DNA of 64,000 nt, taken from Blumeriella jaapii. Its lineage: Eukaryota > Ascomycota > Leotiomycetes > Helotiales > Drepanopezizaceae. Of the stretch, positions 11,441 through 22,299 are shown piece after piece. The position numbers were made by a program, and so were the translations under genes. The notes under the pieces were generated by a model that was given only the letters and a program-made list of their open reading frames with translations, ran no database searches and was not told the DNA's origin. The first letter of the stretch is position 1. Every line of letters starts with the position of its first letter. Location of the stretch: assembly GCA_009599575.1 (NCBI GenBank), contig VWND01000009.1:1166270-1230269 (forward strand). The letters run 5' to 3'.

Positions 11441-13650
11441 TTTTTAATAGCTTTCTTATTAAAAACGATTTATCTTATATTAAAAACCCTTAATTTGTAA
11501 TTCCAAAAAACACTTATTCGTTTAATTCAAACCCTACCGAAACTTTTATTAATATTATAAATAACGACGCTTTTCGTTTTTTTATGCGAGGCCGCATGCT
11601 TCTTCTTGGCTTTTCTGATGCATTTTTATTTAATAGCGCCAACGTTACCGATTTTATTAAAAAATATAAAAAACCTGCGAAAATTTCGGAATTTTTAAAA
11701 CTAAAATATTCGACAAACTTTTTCGCTATTATAACCCAACCACCAAAAATATTATTAAATCGATAAATAAATAAAAGGCTATTAAAGCTCGAAACTAACG
11801 CAAACTAATTAAAATTTTAAAATCGGAATTCCGAAACTACGATCGCTAACAAATTCGCGATACTATCGCTTTTTTTAAACAATTTATTATAATAATCCGC
11901 CAAGTCAAAAAACTTAAAGCTTATTATCGTATTTATACGAGAGTTTTTAACGTTTTCGTTAATAAAAAAGTCTTAAGCGAAATTAAGCAAAAAAAATTGT
12001 TTTTATTTGGCTTTTCAATTAGCATTCGCAACAAAACCATTAAGCATTTTAAAATTAATAAACAAAACTTTAAAATTTTCGATTAGTATTTTAAATTTGT
12101 AAAATTCGTTTTTAAACAAAACCAAAGCGAACGTATTATCGAAGCTATAAATCAAAAAAAATTTCTTTTTTTTATTTACAAGAAAAACGTAGAAGCTTTA
12201 ATATAAAAACATGCCTAGCTATTAAAAATTACCGAAATCGCCAAAAAACAATCAGTTATTATATTATTCAATCGTTCTGCAAAACCTATTAATTTAAAAA
12301 AGTTTAACAAAAATATCGAAACTTTCGTATTAAAATTTACCGATATTAAGATTTAAAAATTTCAAAACAAAGTCGAAAATTTTATACAATAGCAGAAAAA
12401 ACTTCCTTACGTTAACTCGAATAATAAAAACGATTAAAATAACTTTTATAACAATTACTTTTCTTAAAATGCGCGAAGCGATCAACTTCGCTAAGCTATC
12501 GTAAAAATAATAACTGCTTAGTAGTAATTTTTTCGTACTAACGATCAAAATCAGCGAAACATTAATTACAATAACGATTATTAAAAGAAAAAAGAAAATC
12601 AACGCGAAAATCAAAATCGCGGCTATTAAAATAATAAAAGTAATTATCAAAACAAATCCCGTGGCCTTAAATATAAATTTTGTAATAATAAAAAAATTTA
12701 TTGCGAAAAATCTTATATTCGCTTAAAATACAAAACGTTTAATTTTTATATAAATAATAATATTTATTATATTAATAAATATAAAACGATTTGCTTCGGA
12801 CCGACGAAAGCAAAAATAGACCTTTTTAACAAAGCTGAAAATCAAACTGATCAAATATTATTCGCTTAAAAATAAAAAATACGAAATAGAACGATTGTTT
12901 GAAAAACAAAAAAAATGCAAAAACGATTTTTATTAATAAAAAAAAAACATTTTCGAAAGCGTGCTAATTAAAAAGAAAATCCTTATCCCAAATATAAATA
13001 AAATTCAAATATATAAATAAAAAACAAATATACGTATTGCTAATGCAAATATCGCATTTGCAAATATTATAACTGCATAATCAAGCCAGCGAATTACAAA
13101 AAAGCAAAATGCTTCTGTTTTATTCGCTAAATCAATTAATATAAAAAAAAACGTTAAAATCGAAAAGGAAAAAGATTTTGAAATTCGAAAAAAAACCGAT
13201 AAAACTATTAAAAAAACGCTTATAATAAAAAAAATTAACGACGATATAAAAAATATCGATACCGACACTCCGATTTAAATTATTTAGAAAATACCAGCTT
13301 TTAAACGCTTATTATTAATGCGAAGCGAAAAATAAATCGATAAATACATCAGCTTCGAAACCGTCGACGAAGCTATTAAAAGGATAATAAAACAAAAAAT
13401 TAAATTGAAATTCAACGACTTATTTAATACAAAAAAGAAATTCGACAAAATTATTAATAAATAAATTTTTGTATTAAAAAAAAACGAAAAAGTTAAAATA
13501 ATCCGAAAAAAAAACGATTTTAAATTAAAAAAAAACCAGAAAAAAATTTATAACATCGCAATTAATTTAGCCGATAAAAAAAAATCTTCGGAAAAATTCA
13601 GCTTTTTGATTTTCGTTATAAAAATCTAAAAATTAAAACGACGAAACTGC
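11440..13650 (+). pseudogene. family A gag, copy A1
   Basis: Around 11584-11700 the frame reads DAF...NVTDFIKKYKK, followed near 11780-11850 by the W-R-K-L-like and E-F-R-N-Y-D pattern of the Ty3/gypsy Gag core (retrotrans_gag type), which packages element RNA. The Gag core extends to about 12360. Near 12670-12720 the frame reads YKFCNNKKIYCEKSY, a damaged zinc knuckle. A Lys-rich linker follows to about 13640 and appears to run on into protease, so gag and pol may have been a single frame. Many TAA/TAG codons stand for Trp and Gln. No reliable start codon. Confidence 0.7.
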
Positions 13651-14158
13651 CTTTACACGGCTATAAAAGCATTAAAAATAAAAATAATACTTAAAAAAAA
13701 TACAACCGCCTTCGTTCTACTCGACAGTAGAGCCGAAATTAATTGCATAAATTAGAAAACGGCTAAAGCCAATAGTATTTCGATTATCACCGATAAACGA
13801 ATAATTTATACTACCGTTAATAAAAACATTATTAAATTTAATAAAATTATACAAAATATTAAAATCGACGTTAAAAATATTATTATTTATAAAAACTTTT
13901 TAATAATAAAAAAATACTTTTATTTTATTATTTTTAAAATATTCTGGATTTTGAAAAGTCTCGTCAGTTTTAAATACACCGAAAACGGCCAGATAAAAAC
14001 CTTTTTTTGAAACTGGAACCGGTTTTTTCAAAGCCAAATTACTGTCGCCGGCGATAAAATTTTTTTAATCGACGTTTTATCGAAAAACGAATAGCCGGCT
14101 TTGGCCCTAAAACAAACGCTGAGCTATAATAATATTTGAAAAATACTCGGCTAAAAGC

Positions 14159-14191
14159 ATTCACGTCGCTAATCGAAATAGCACCGCGAAT
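14159..14191. repeat. 33-bp palindrome a in A1 (protease-RT junction)
   Basis: Starts ATTCACG and ends CGCGAAT, with inner arms GCTA/TAGC and loop ATCGAAA. In the pol frame it encodes F-T-S-L-I-E-I-A-P-R-I. Equivalent copies are at 47859-47891 (A3) and 51570-51602 (A2). Confidence 0.85.
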
Positions 14192-16104
14192 AAAATTAGC
14201 TAATATTAACATTTTTAATTATTAACTCGAAAATAAAAGTTCCGAAGATTTCGTTTTCGTATTAAACAAACCCGACCTATATATTCTATCTTTTTGTATT
14301 AATATTAGCATTTTTTACAAACGCAAAACTGATAAAATACGATTCGTAAATCTTAGCGAATCCGGTAGAAATATTTCCGAAAAAATAAACGATTGGTTCG
14401 AAAAAAACGAAATATTAAAACCATTTTAATCAGTTATTAGCGAATTCGAAGAATTTATCACCGGCCGATTTTCCAGCTTATCACCTGGCAGCCGATTTAC
14501 AAAAAAACGATTTGATAATTTAATAATCGAAACCTAACTTTTGCTAAAAAAAAAAAAAATCTTATACGAAATTCTACGCAACCGAAAAAAAGCTATAACT
14601 TTCGATTTTACCGAAATAAACTAATTCAGCTTTAACGTTACGCTTTATATCGATATTAAAATTGTATTTTACGAAACTTAGCAAAAAAAAACCTTTTCAG
14701 TTTTTAAAACTTTCCAGGATAAAATAATCGAAATGCTAAAAAAACGAATCAAACAAAAGATTTTCGAATTTTATTACGGCCTATACAAAAACAAATGGTT
14801 TATCGTTGCGAAAAAAAAAAAAAGCATTTATAAATTTATTATCGCAATCGTCGAAATAAACAAAATAACGATACGAAACGCTAACGTGCCATTTAACGTC
14901 GATTAATTTTTAAACGAATTCGCGAAATTAACGATCGCTTTTTTTTTCGATTTGTTTTCCGGCTACGACCATTTAATATTTAATTTACGATTTCGAAATA
15001 TAACGGCAATTCAAATTTTAATCGGTTTATTACGCATAACGAAAGTATTTATAAAAGCTATTAATTTAATCGCTTAATTCGTAAAAATCGTATATAAAAT
15101 CCTTATGATTTGCATTTTCGATATTGCTTTGTTTTACGTTAACGACGTCGAAATAAAAAGCTTCAAATTATATTATAATAATAAAAAGATTTTTTCTAAA
15201 GTTCGACGTTATATAATAAAATATATTTAAAATATCGATAAAATTATAATCTGCTTCGAAAAAGCTAAAGCTATTATTAGCTTTCGATTAAAATTTTATA
15301 TATCCGAAATAAATATCGTCGGTTATATAATTAACAACGCTGGCCGCTATTTTTAACGAAAAAAAATTAAAAAAATCTGCGAATAAAAAAAGTATAAAAA
15401 CATTACCGAAACCAGAATTTTTATTAGCGTTATGATTTATTATCGCAATTAAATTAAAAACCTTTTTTAAAAAGCTGCATTTATTTACGCTACGATAAAA
15501 AAAAAATCGATTTCGTTTGGAAAAAAAAGCAGAGCAAAATTATAAAAATTCTTAAAAACGATTTTTTATCGGCCCCGTTTTTTATACGGATCGATTACAG
15601 CCCAGACGCAAAAGAAATTATTTTGATTATCGACGCTAATATTTTCGATTAAAAAGCTGTATTGCAACAAATCGACGAAAACAAAAAACGATATTTTTTA
15701 CGATTCGAAAATAACTTATAATTTTCCGCGGAAGTACGTTACGATGCTATCAAACGAAAATATCGAAGCGCTTTTAAAACAATAAAAAAAATAAAAAGCG
15801 AATTGTACGGCGTATATTTTATTTTGAAAATAAACGCAAAAGTTTTTATCGACCAACTGAACGGAAAAACCAATAATTTATTAAAAGCGCTCGTTATTAA
15901 TTAAATAGCTTAGATGCGACTTATAAATTTCGAAATCAAATATATTAAAAAAACAATTAATACAACGGCAAACGGCCTTTCCAAACGAAAACGTTTTTAT
16001 CCGTTTGATTTCGTTGAATAAAACGAATAAAATATTAACGAATAAATTGCTAACGAAATCGGCTGCTTCGCTATTTGCGCTTTAAATTTTATAAAGCCAA
16101 AACC

Positions 16105-16137
16105 ATTCGCGTTGTTATTTCGGCTGGTATCGCGAAT
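16105..16137. repeat. 33-bp palindrome b in A1 (RNase H-integrase linker)
   Basis: Starts ATTCGCG and ends CGCGAAT; core TGTTATTTCGGCTGGTAT, the opposite loop orientation to copy a. In frame it encodes F-A-L-L-F-R-L-V-S-R-I. Equivalents: 45914-45946 (A3), 53488-53520 (A2), 63249-63281 (A4). Confidence 0.88.
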
Positions 16138-16167
16138 AAAAAATATTAATTTTCGGGCCGAAAAAGC

Positions 16168-16200
16168 ATTCGCGTTATTATTTCGATTAGCACCGCGAAT
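16168..16200. repeat. 33-bp palindrome c in A1 (RNase H-integrase linker)
   Basis: Second copy 30 bp after copy b, same orientation and same reading frame (F-A-L-L-F-R-L-A-P-R-I). Equivalents: 45851-45883 (A3), 53551-53583 (A2), 63186-63218 (A4). Confidence 0.88.
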
Positions 16201-17699
16201 AAATTTAACCGAAAACGATCGGAATAAGCCGATTAATAACGAAAAAAAACTTTTAATCGATAATTACGAAATCGAAAACTTTTATTTAATTATATATTAT
16301 TTAATTATTTTGTTTAAATTATTTAGCGTATTAAATTATTAGTTTAAATTATTTAAAAACCAAGCTTTCGATTATATTTTAGCCGATAAAAAGCTATATA
16401 AAATGGAAAATAATATATATTAAAAACGCTTAATAATAAATAATAAAGCCGATAAGTTTCAAATTATAAAAAAAACCTACGAAAAAATGTTTTATAAAAA
16501 AGCTAAAGCTATTTATCACCGAATTAAAAACGATTTTTAATAAAAAGAATGCTTCGAAAACTGCAAAGCTTTCGTTAAAAGCTGCATTTTTTATTAAAAA
16601 CGAAAGCCCGGGCGAAAAAAAAACTTATTATATCCGACGTGGTTTTCTGGAATTTAAAACAAAATGAATTTCGACGTTATACGCGTACCGATTATCGACC
16701 GCGGGTATATATGCTTTGTATTCGCTATCGACGACTTTTTTAAATAGCCTGAAAAGCGACTTTTTCGAAACGCTATTTTCGAAATTATAGCGACTTTTTT
16801 TTAAGAAAACGTTATATATCGATACGATTTATTTAGCAAATTAAACGTCGATAATAAATCCGAAAACAAAAGCGTTATCGAAACTTTTATAAAAAAATAC
16901 GGCATTTAACGTATTTAAATTTCAGCTTATAATTCGAAAAGCAACGAATTCGTAAAACGAAGTTATAAAAATATTTTTAACGGCCTTTTAAAAGCTATTC
17001 GAAAAAGCTATAAGCGTTGGTCGCGGAAATTTTCGAAAATGCTTTTTGCTATGCGCATATATATATACGCTTTTATTAAAATAATTTTATTTTTTATTTA
17101 ATACGGCAAAAACGCTCGATTACTTTTGGAAATAAAATAACCTGTGTAAAAGCTTTATAACGTAGTTAAAATAAAAACGAAAGCAAATTTATTAATAATA
17201 AAATTTAAACAGCTAAATTACCGCGATATAAATATAAAAAAAAAATTTTAAAAAAAAAAAAAAAAAATATAAAAAAGCAGCTAAAAAAATCTAAAATAAA
17301 ATCAAAATTTAAAAAAAAACGCTAATTAAAAAAAAAGATTTAATTTTAATTTACGACGTTCAACGCGTTATTAACAAATCGGCCGATATTAAGCTTAATT
17401 ATAAATGGCTCGGATTTTACGAAATATGCGAGGCCGAATTAAATAAAAGCTATTATAAATTTACGAAATTCGATAAAACAAAACTAAAAAAAACGTTCGC
17501 CGCCAACCGGTTAAAACGATTTTATAAAAAAAACTAGCAAATTTATTCTTTGAATTCTAAATTAAAAAGCGATTCCGATTTTAACGATTCCGACGACGAT
17601 TCCGACCAAAGCGATTATATTTTTAAAAAAAAAAAACCTTTTAAAAAGGTCTGAAAACAACCGAACGATAACTCCGCTACTAAAAGCACAGTTTAAATC

Positions 17700-18240
17700 G
17701 TGATTTTATTTATAACCGAAAAAAAAAATATATATAAAATTATTTATTAATTGTTTTATTATTTTTGCTGTTTATTGTTTTCTTTTTTATTATATATTAT
17801 TTTATTATGCTTATTTTGCTTTGCTTATATACAATCTAATTATTTTGTTTTATATACACTGTTTATTTTTAAAACTTTTTTTTATATTATTTAAGATATT
17901 TATTATACTTTTTTTTATTTGATTATACTTTTGTTTATTAAAACGAAAGTTTTGTATATATTTAAGCCGCATATTTAATACATTTATACCGCTCGCACAT
18001 TTTACGAAAATTATCTTTTATGCATTTTATTATTTGCTACGTTCTGCACTGTTTATTTTTTTCGTTGTTTTGAACGAATGCCTACCTGAATAGTTATAAT
18101 TTATTAGAAAAACAGTATACGAATTTCCGTGGCTTTTGAATATAAATATCTTATAATCCTCGTATTTTTTTCAATTACTTTTTAACAAATATAACATACT
18201 TTTTTAATTAACAAACCTATTGATATTATATCGTTTTTCA
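17700..18240 (+). other. A1 spacer between integrase and ORF2
   Basis: About 540 bp that are T-rich on the coding strand, with TATATT-type stretches and no recognisable protein motif. It is kept in A2, A3 and A4. It could carry an internal promoter or untranslated sequence for ORF2; nothing in the sequence decides this. Confidence 0.4.
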
Positions 18241-21200
18241 AATAAAGCGTTGCTAAATCTGGCAAACTTATTTTTAATTTATTTTAGAACGAAATTATTA
18301 TACGCAATTTTTCCGAATTTAAGCAAGCATATAATACCGCTATTCCAGATTAATAAGCAGCTTTCGTAAAAACGTTTATAAAACAATTCGATATAATAAC
18401 TGAAAACGTTAACGAATTTTTATTCGATTACGAAAGTTTCGTTAAAATTAAATTCGTTCGCAAAAGTTTTAATTACGACAAATTTCTGTTTAATTACGAT
18501 AACGCTTTAAAAACCTTCGCCGAAGCAAAAAAAGCTCGAAATAATAAAAAGAAAATAACAGACCGAATCTTGCGCTTTTTGCCAAATTAACGAAAAAAAA
18601 ATATTTAAAAATACGTTTTTAACAAAATTACCGGTATTATTTCATTTCGGCATTTCGTTCGCTTTTTCGAAATTATTACTTTTATTAAAAAAAAGTTTGG
18701 ATATTAAACGCTTATATTTTTAAAGCGCAAATCTTAAAAGCTAATAATTTAAAAGCCCGCAGATTTACAAGCTTTTTTACAATTGTTTGCAAACTGGTCG
18801 ACGACGCTATGCAATCGTTAAAAAAAGTTTTAATCGGCTGCGAAATTTTAAATTTGATTTTTTTTTAAAGCAAAAAATTAAGCGTCGCTAAATGCGATAT
18901 TTTTATACCGAACGAAAAAAACGATATTATTCCGATATTTTAAATTTACGACGACGAAAGAAACGAAAAAGCTAATATTATTTTCGTTTAATTCGAAAAA
19001 ATATACGCGGTAGCAATTAATACTTTTAGAATAGCTAAAACAATTCGGCGATTTTTATTTTCAATTATCGAAAACGAATCCGAAAACGAAACTAAAAGTA
19101 TAACAACAAATAACCGCTTATTCGAATACAAAAAACTTATTGTATTTGTAAAAACGATTCCGAAAAAAATAAAAACAAAAAACGTAAAAAAACGCGCCGA
19201 TATTTTCGAAATTTTTTTTATTCGAAAAAAAAAAATTATTCGCGTCGTTAGCAAAAAAGGCACCGCGAATAAAAACAGCCGGAAATCGACGCCGAATTAT
19301 AAGTTTTAAGCTAATTAATAAAAAACGCGACGATTTTACGGAATTAAATTTAAAAAACGCCGGTATTTCGAAAAAAAAAAACTTAAACGATTTTGAATTT
19401 GATTTTTCGAAATTAAATATATAAATATTAAAAACGCTTGCTGCGTTTAAAAACGTCGTACTATTACCGTTAATATTTTAAATTTTAATAAAAGCATTTA
19501 AAATTTCGATTATTATACGATTCGATAAAAAAAGCTTGAAAAAAAATATCGAAATTATCGCGGAAAAAATCATATAAAAAGCACAAAATCAAATTATTTT
19601 GCTTAAAACTTTCGCTTTCGACGACGAAACGATTTAGAAATTTTATTTCGATACTTTTATACAAAAATCAAATAAATCCGTTAGCTTTTTTTTTTTTGCT
19701 TCGAACGAAAACTAAACTAAGCTTTTTTCGGAAAATTGCAAATATAATATACTAAAGCAAATAAAAAAAACTTTTGAAAACGGTGACCCGTTTTTACTCG
19801 AGCTTTTCTTCGTTAAAAAACTCCGATTTTTTAATTTCGTTTTTACAAATAATATTAACGCTAAAAAAAACGGCAAATTTTGCTATTTTTATATACGCTG
19901 TTACGCGGCGTACTGCGATTTGATTATAAAAAAAATTAACGTTATCGGTTTCGCTAATCGATTCGCTATTATTAAAAATTCGAATTACGACGTGTTCGAA
20001 ATTAATTTTAATAATTAATTTATATTCCGACGAAAAACTGCGAAAATTATTTAAGCATATGCTAAAGCTTATTTGAAATACGCAAATTTTAAAGCAGATT
20101 TTAAAACATTTAACGCGATTATAAAATTCGATTAAAACGTAAAAAAATAAAAGCAACGAATATTTTTAAAAGCCGACTTTTTTAGCTTTTCGATCGAAAA
20201 TATATTTTAAAATTTATTTAAACTAAACTGCGAATTCGTTAATTACGTAAAGTTTTATAACGGAAAAAACAAGCTATTATTGTATTTTATAAAAAAAAAA
20301 AAAATTATATATAAGCATTATTTCCGATTAATCAAAATCCAAAAAGCGCTTATAATTTTTTTCGTTAATATATTTTATAATCTTATTTAACAAGCTTTTA
20401 AAATGTATTCCGGCTTTTATTTCGCTGTTTTAATTATTCGGAATTTCGGAAACTGCCGCTTCGTAATATATTTTAACGTTTCGATCGTTTTAAATTTCGC
20501 TGGTTCCGATCGTATTACGGTTATAAAATTCGATATCGCCGATTTTTAAAAAAAAAAAAAATCGAAAACCTTACCGACGTTATTTTCGATTATTACGTTT
20601 TGCTTATATTCGTATATAATTCGAAAATAATCGAAGCTTATTTACAATTACACCACGACGCTAAGCTAATTAAAATTATTTAAAAAAGCTCAGCTTTCTT
20701 GTATTTCAGCGCGTTTAAAGCAATAGCCTCGGCTATTTTATCGGACTACGAAACCGAAAGCTACGAAATAAAAAATAAAATAATTTTTATTAGCTTTTCG
20801 ACTAAGCAAAAGGTTTTCGTTAAATTCAAAATCTAAAACCGACGGCGCGATATTAATTTATTCGAATAATTATACGGCGCAAAAATATAAAAACCATTTC
20901 GAAAACAATATTCCGATAAGCAATTTGATATTATTTGTATTGCGGCGAAAACAATTATAATATTTTCGGTAATTTCGATTGCAAACGATTATTTCCGAAC
21001 CATTTCGTAAAATAATCTTTTTTACAAGCTTCGAAGCTTTTTCAAAAGCATTCGTCGGTAAATAATCGTGGTCCGACCTATTAGTTTTACGCGAAACAAA
21101 AATATTAATCGGTTTTAATTACGACGAATTAATCGATTATTTCTACGATTTTAATATAAAACTTTTCAGCGCCTTTTGCAAAGCGTAAAACCACGTTTAA

Positions 21201-21480
21201 AAGCTGAAATTTATTATTTACGGAAAAAAGTCGTAGAAAGCATTCGTCGCGGCGATATTTAATAATATTATCGACGAAAAAGCTATTAAAACGTTCGTAA
21301 ATTTAAACGATATTTCGATTAACATTTTATCAAGCTATTTTTCAAAAAAGCAAAATAAACAAAATAATTCAAACGATAAGCGAAACGCTATTTTTTCGCA
21401 AAAGCCAATAGTAAAAAAATCAAAAACGGATTAAAAAACCGAAGGAATATAAAATTAAAAAGTTCGGTTTTTAATTAATT
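18240..21480 (+). pseudogene. family A accessory ORF2, copy A1 (function unknown)
   Basis: About 3.2 kb of damaged coding sequence on the same strand as gag-pol, up to about 1,070 codons. Coding is inferred from long stop-poor runs in shared frames: about 18740-19320, which holds KLVDDAMQSLKKVLIG then an originally acidic, now Lys/Asn-rich linker, and about 21000-21440, which holds LREAKILIGFNYDELIDYFY and NLNDISINILSSYFSKK. The remaining stops are mostly RIP-compatible. The tail is Lys/Asn-rich. I recognise no domain: it is not a second RT, integrase, chromodomain or envelope-like protein with an evident membrane segment. It is kept in A3, A4 and in part in A2. A 33-bp palindrome interrupts it at 19238. 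The start is unknown. Confidence 0.55.
19238..19270. repeat. 33-bp palindrome d in A1 ORF2
   Basis: ATTCGCG...CGCGAAT, 33 bp, inner core TCGTTAGCAAAAAAGGCAC. In the ORF2 frame it reads I-R-V-V-S-K-K-G-T-A-N, a different frame from copies b and c. Equivalents: 42785-42817 (A3), 60127-60159 (A4). Confidence 0.85.
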
Positions 21481-21580
21481 AATTTTTAAATTATATAAAA
21501 TAAACTAAATTGTATTTATTAAAATTATATTTTTTTTTAGTCGTAATTAAAAACGACTACGTATATTATTTGAAACAAAA

Positions 21581-21847
21581 TGTAAAACGGTAATACTTTG
21601 TATTAATAAAAGTTGGTAGTTTTAGCTATAATCGAGGCATAAACCCCTCCGAAACCCTTTGCCACTAACTACCTTCAACAGGTATAAAAGCAAAGCATTC
21701 CTTTAGATAGTATTATAAGCACGCAGTCCAATTTATACTTTTACTTATTTTTGTTTTTCTTTTTTTAATTTCTTCTAGGGATTCCCTAAACTATTTTACC
21801 TACCGACATATGGCCGTATCAGCCTGGTTTTCCTACCTACTTTTACA
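21581..21847 (+). repeat. A1 3' LTR
   Basis: 267 bp, TGTAAAAC to TTTTACA, same length as the 5' LTR. It is preceded by GAAACAAAA, a weak remnant of a polypurine tract. TATA box at 21683-21690. Confidence 0.93.
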
Positions 21848-21946
21848 GCGGTAAGCTAATTTTTAAAAATCGTTATACGCGCTTATTTCAAATACAGTTT
21901 TTTTCGTAAACGCTTTAGTATTTTATCGCGAAAAGCGTTCCGAAGC
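21848..21946. mobile_element. family C2 fragment between A1 and B1
   Basis: 99 bp that match C1 at about 7854-7950. It starts with the GCGG duplication of A1 and ends with the GAAGC duplication of B1 (21942-21946, again at 28396-28400). C1 holds the uninterrupted GTTCCGAAGCTATT site. Confidence 0.85.
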
Positions 21947-22224
21947 TGTCACAGCTAGCTTAAGAATAATCAAAAGGGTGATATGGACCAAAAGGTACGC
22001 ATATAAATTAAAAAAAAACACCGAGCTAGAATGCTCGGAGTCGCGAACTTTATATACAATAAGTTGCGCTTATGGGTCACGTGACTTAGCGCGAGGCCTA
22101 GTGGCCGAGGTGGTCCGTGCCCAAACCTTAATCCAATACCATCAGCATTTATACCATTAGCAACCATACCACCGGCAGCCATACCACTGGCAGCCATACT
22201 ATTAGCCAGGCCAGAATCGTAACA
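21947..22224 (-). repeat. B1 3' LTR
   Basis: 278 bp. On the minus strand it starts TGTTACGAT and ends CTGTGACA. It holds a minisatellite of about 15-bp units at about 22125-22205 and a CACGTGAC motif near 22078-22085. Confidence 0.92.
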
Positions 22225-22239
22225 CTACCCCCTTTTTCC
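22225..22239 (-). promoter_or_regulatory. B1 polypurine tract
   Basis: GGAAAAAGGGGGTAG on the minus strand directly before the 3' LTR, the expected priming site for plus-strand DNA synthesis. Confidence 0.8.
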
Positions 22240-22299
22240 GAAAAACTGCGTCCTCGCAGTTGCAATTATAGGTCTATCGTTTTCCAATTTAATATAATT

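Larger units (their letters stand above)
13660..17700 (+). pseudogene. family A pol, copy A1 (protease, RT, RNase H, integrase)
   Basis: Protease: FVLLDSRAEINCIN at about 13712-13755, an aspartic protease D-S-G with G changed to R. Reverse transcriptase: about 14620-15400, with FDLFSGYDHL near 14945-14985 and FYVNDVEIK near 15132-15160; the YVDD catalytic box is YVND at 15135-15146. RNase H: about 15590-15990, with IDAN, YFLRFEN and INTTANGLSKR blocks. Integrase: about 16490-17150, with a damaged H2C2 finger, FDVIRVPIID, DNKSEN and NEFVKR; the third acidic residue is Lys at 16955-16957. A GPY-like tail (YKWLGFYEI, AANRLKRFY) lies at 17390-17530. The order is that of Ty3/gypsy. Palindromes of 33 bp separate protease from RT and RNase H from integrase. 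Confidence 0.85.
10546..21847 (+). mobile_element. family A gypsy element A1, full length (11.3 kb)
   Basis: Two 267-bp LTRs with TGTAAAA...TTTTACA ends and a 4-bp duplication bound the element. Inside, in order on the plus strand, are leader, gag, protease, reverse transcriptase, RNase H, integrase with a GPY-like tail, a T-rich spacer and a second long ORF. Integrase after RNase H makes it Ty3/gypsy. All frames are broken by RIP-type transitions. It is the only family A copy in the window free of other insertions on the plus strand, so it serves as the reference for A2, A3 and A4. Confidence 0.92.

Noticed and set aside
12330..13268. Ile/Phe/Leu-rich frames on the minus strand, resembling membrane proteins (also 48511-49718 on plus)
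   Set aside because: They are antisense to the Lys/Asn-rich family A gag linker; AT-rich antisense sequence gives false hydrophobic proteins.
16105..16200. Palindromes b and c as an internal protein repeat
   Set aside because: The match is limited to the 33 bp, recurs in another frame in ORF2 and in inverted loop orientation in copy a, so DNA-level spread fits better.
18988..20156. Minus-strand frames of 91 and 120 codons within A1 ORF2
   Set aside because: The sense strand gives more consistent long frames, and A3 and A4 show the same antisense pattern only as a shadow.
22000..22197. Gly/Ala/Met-repeat open frames at 21970-22197, 28114-28368 and 55935-56117
   Set aside because: They translate the family B LTR and its minisatellite; an LTR is not expected to code.
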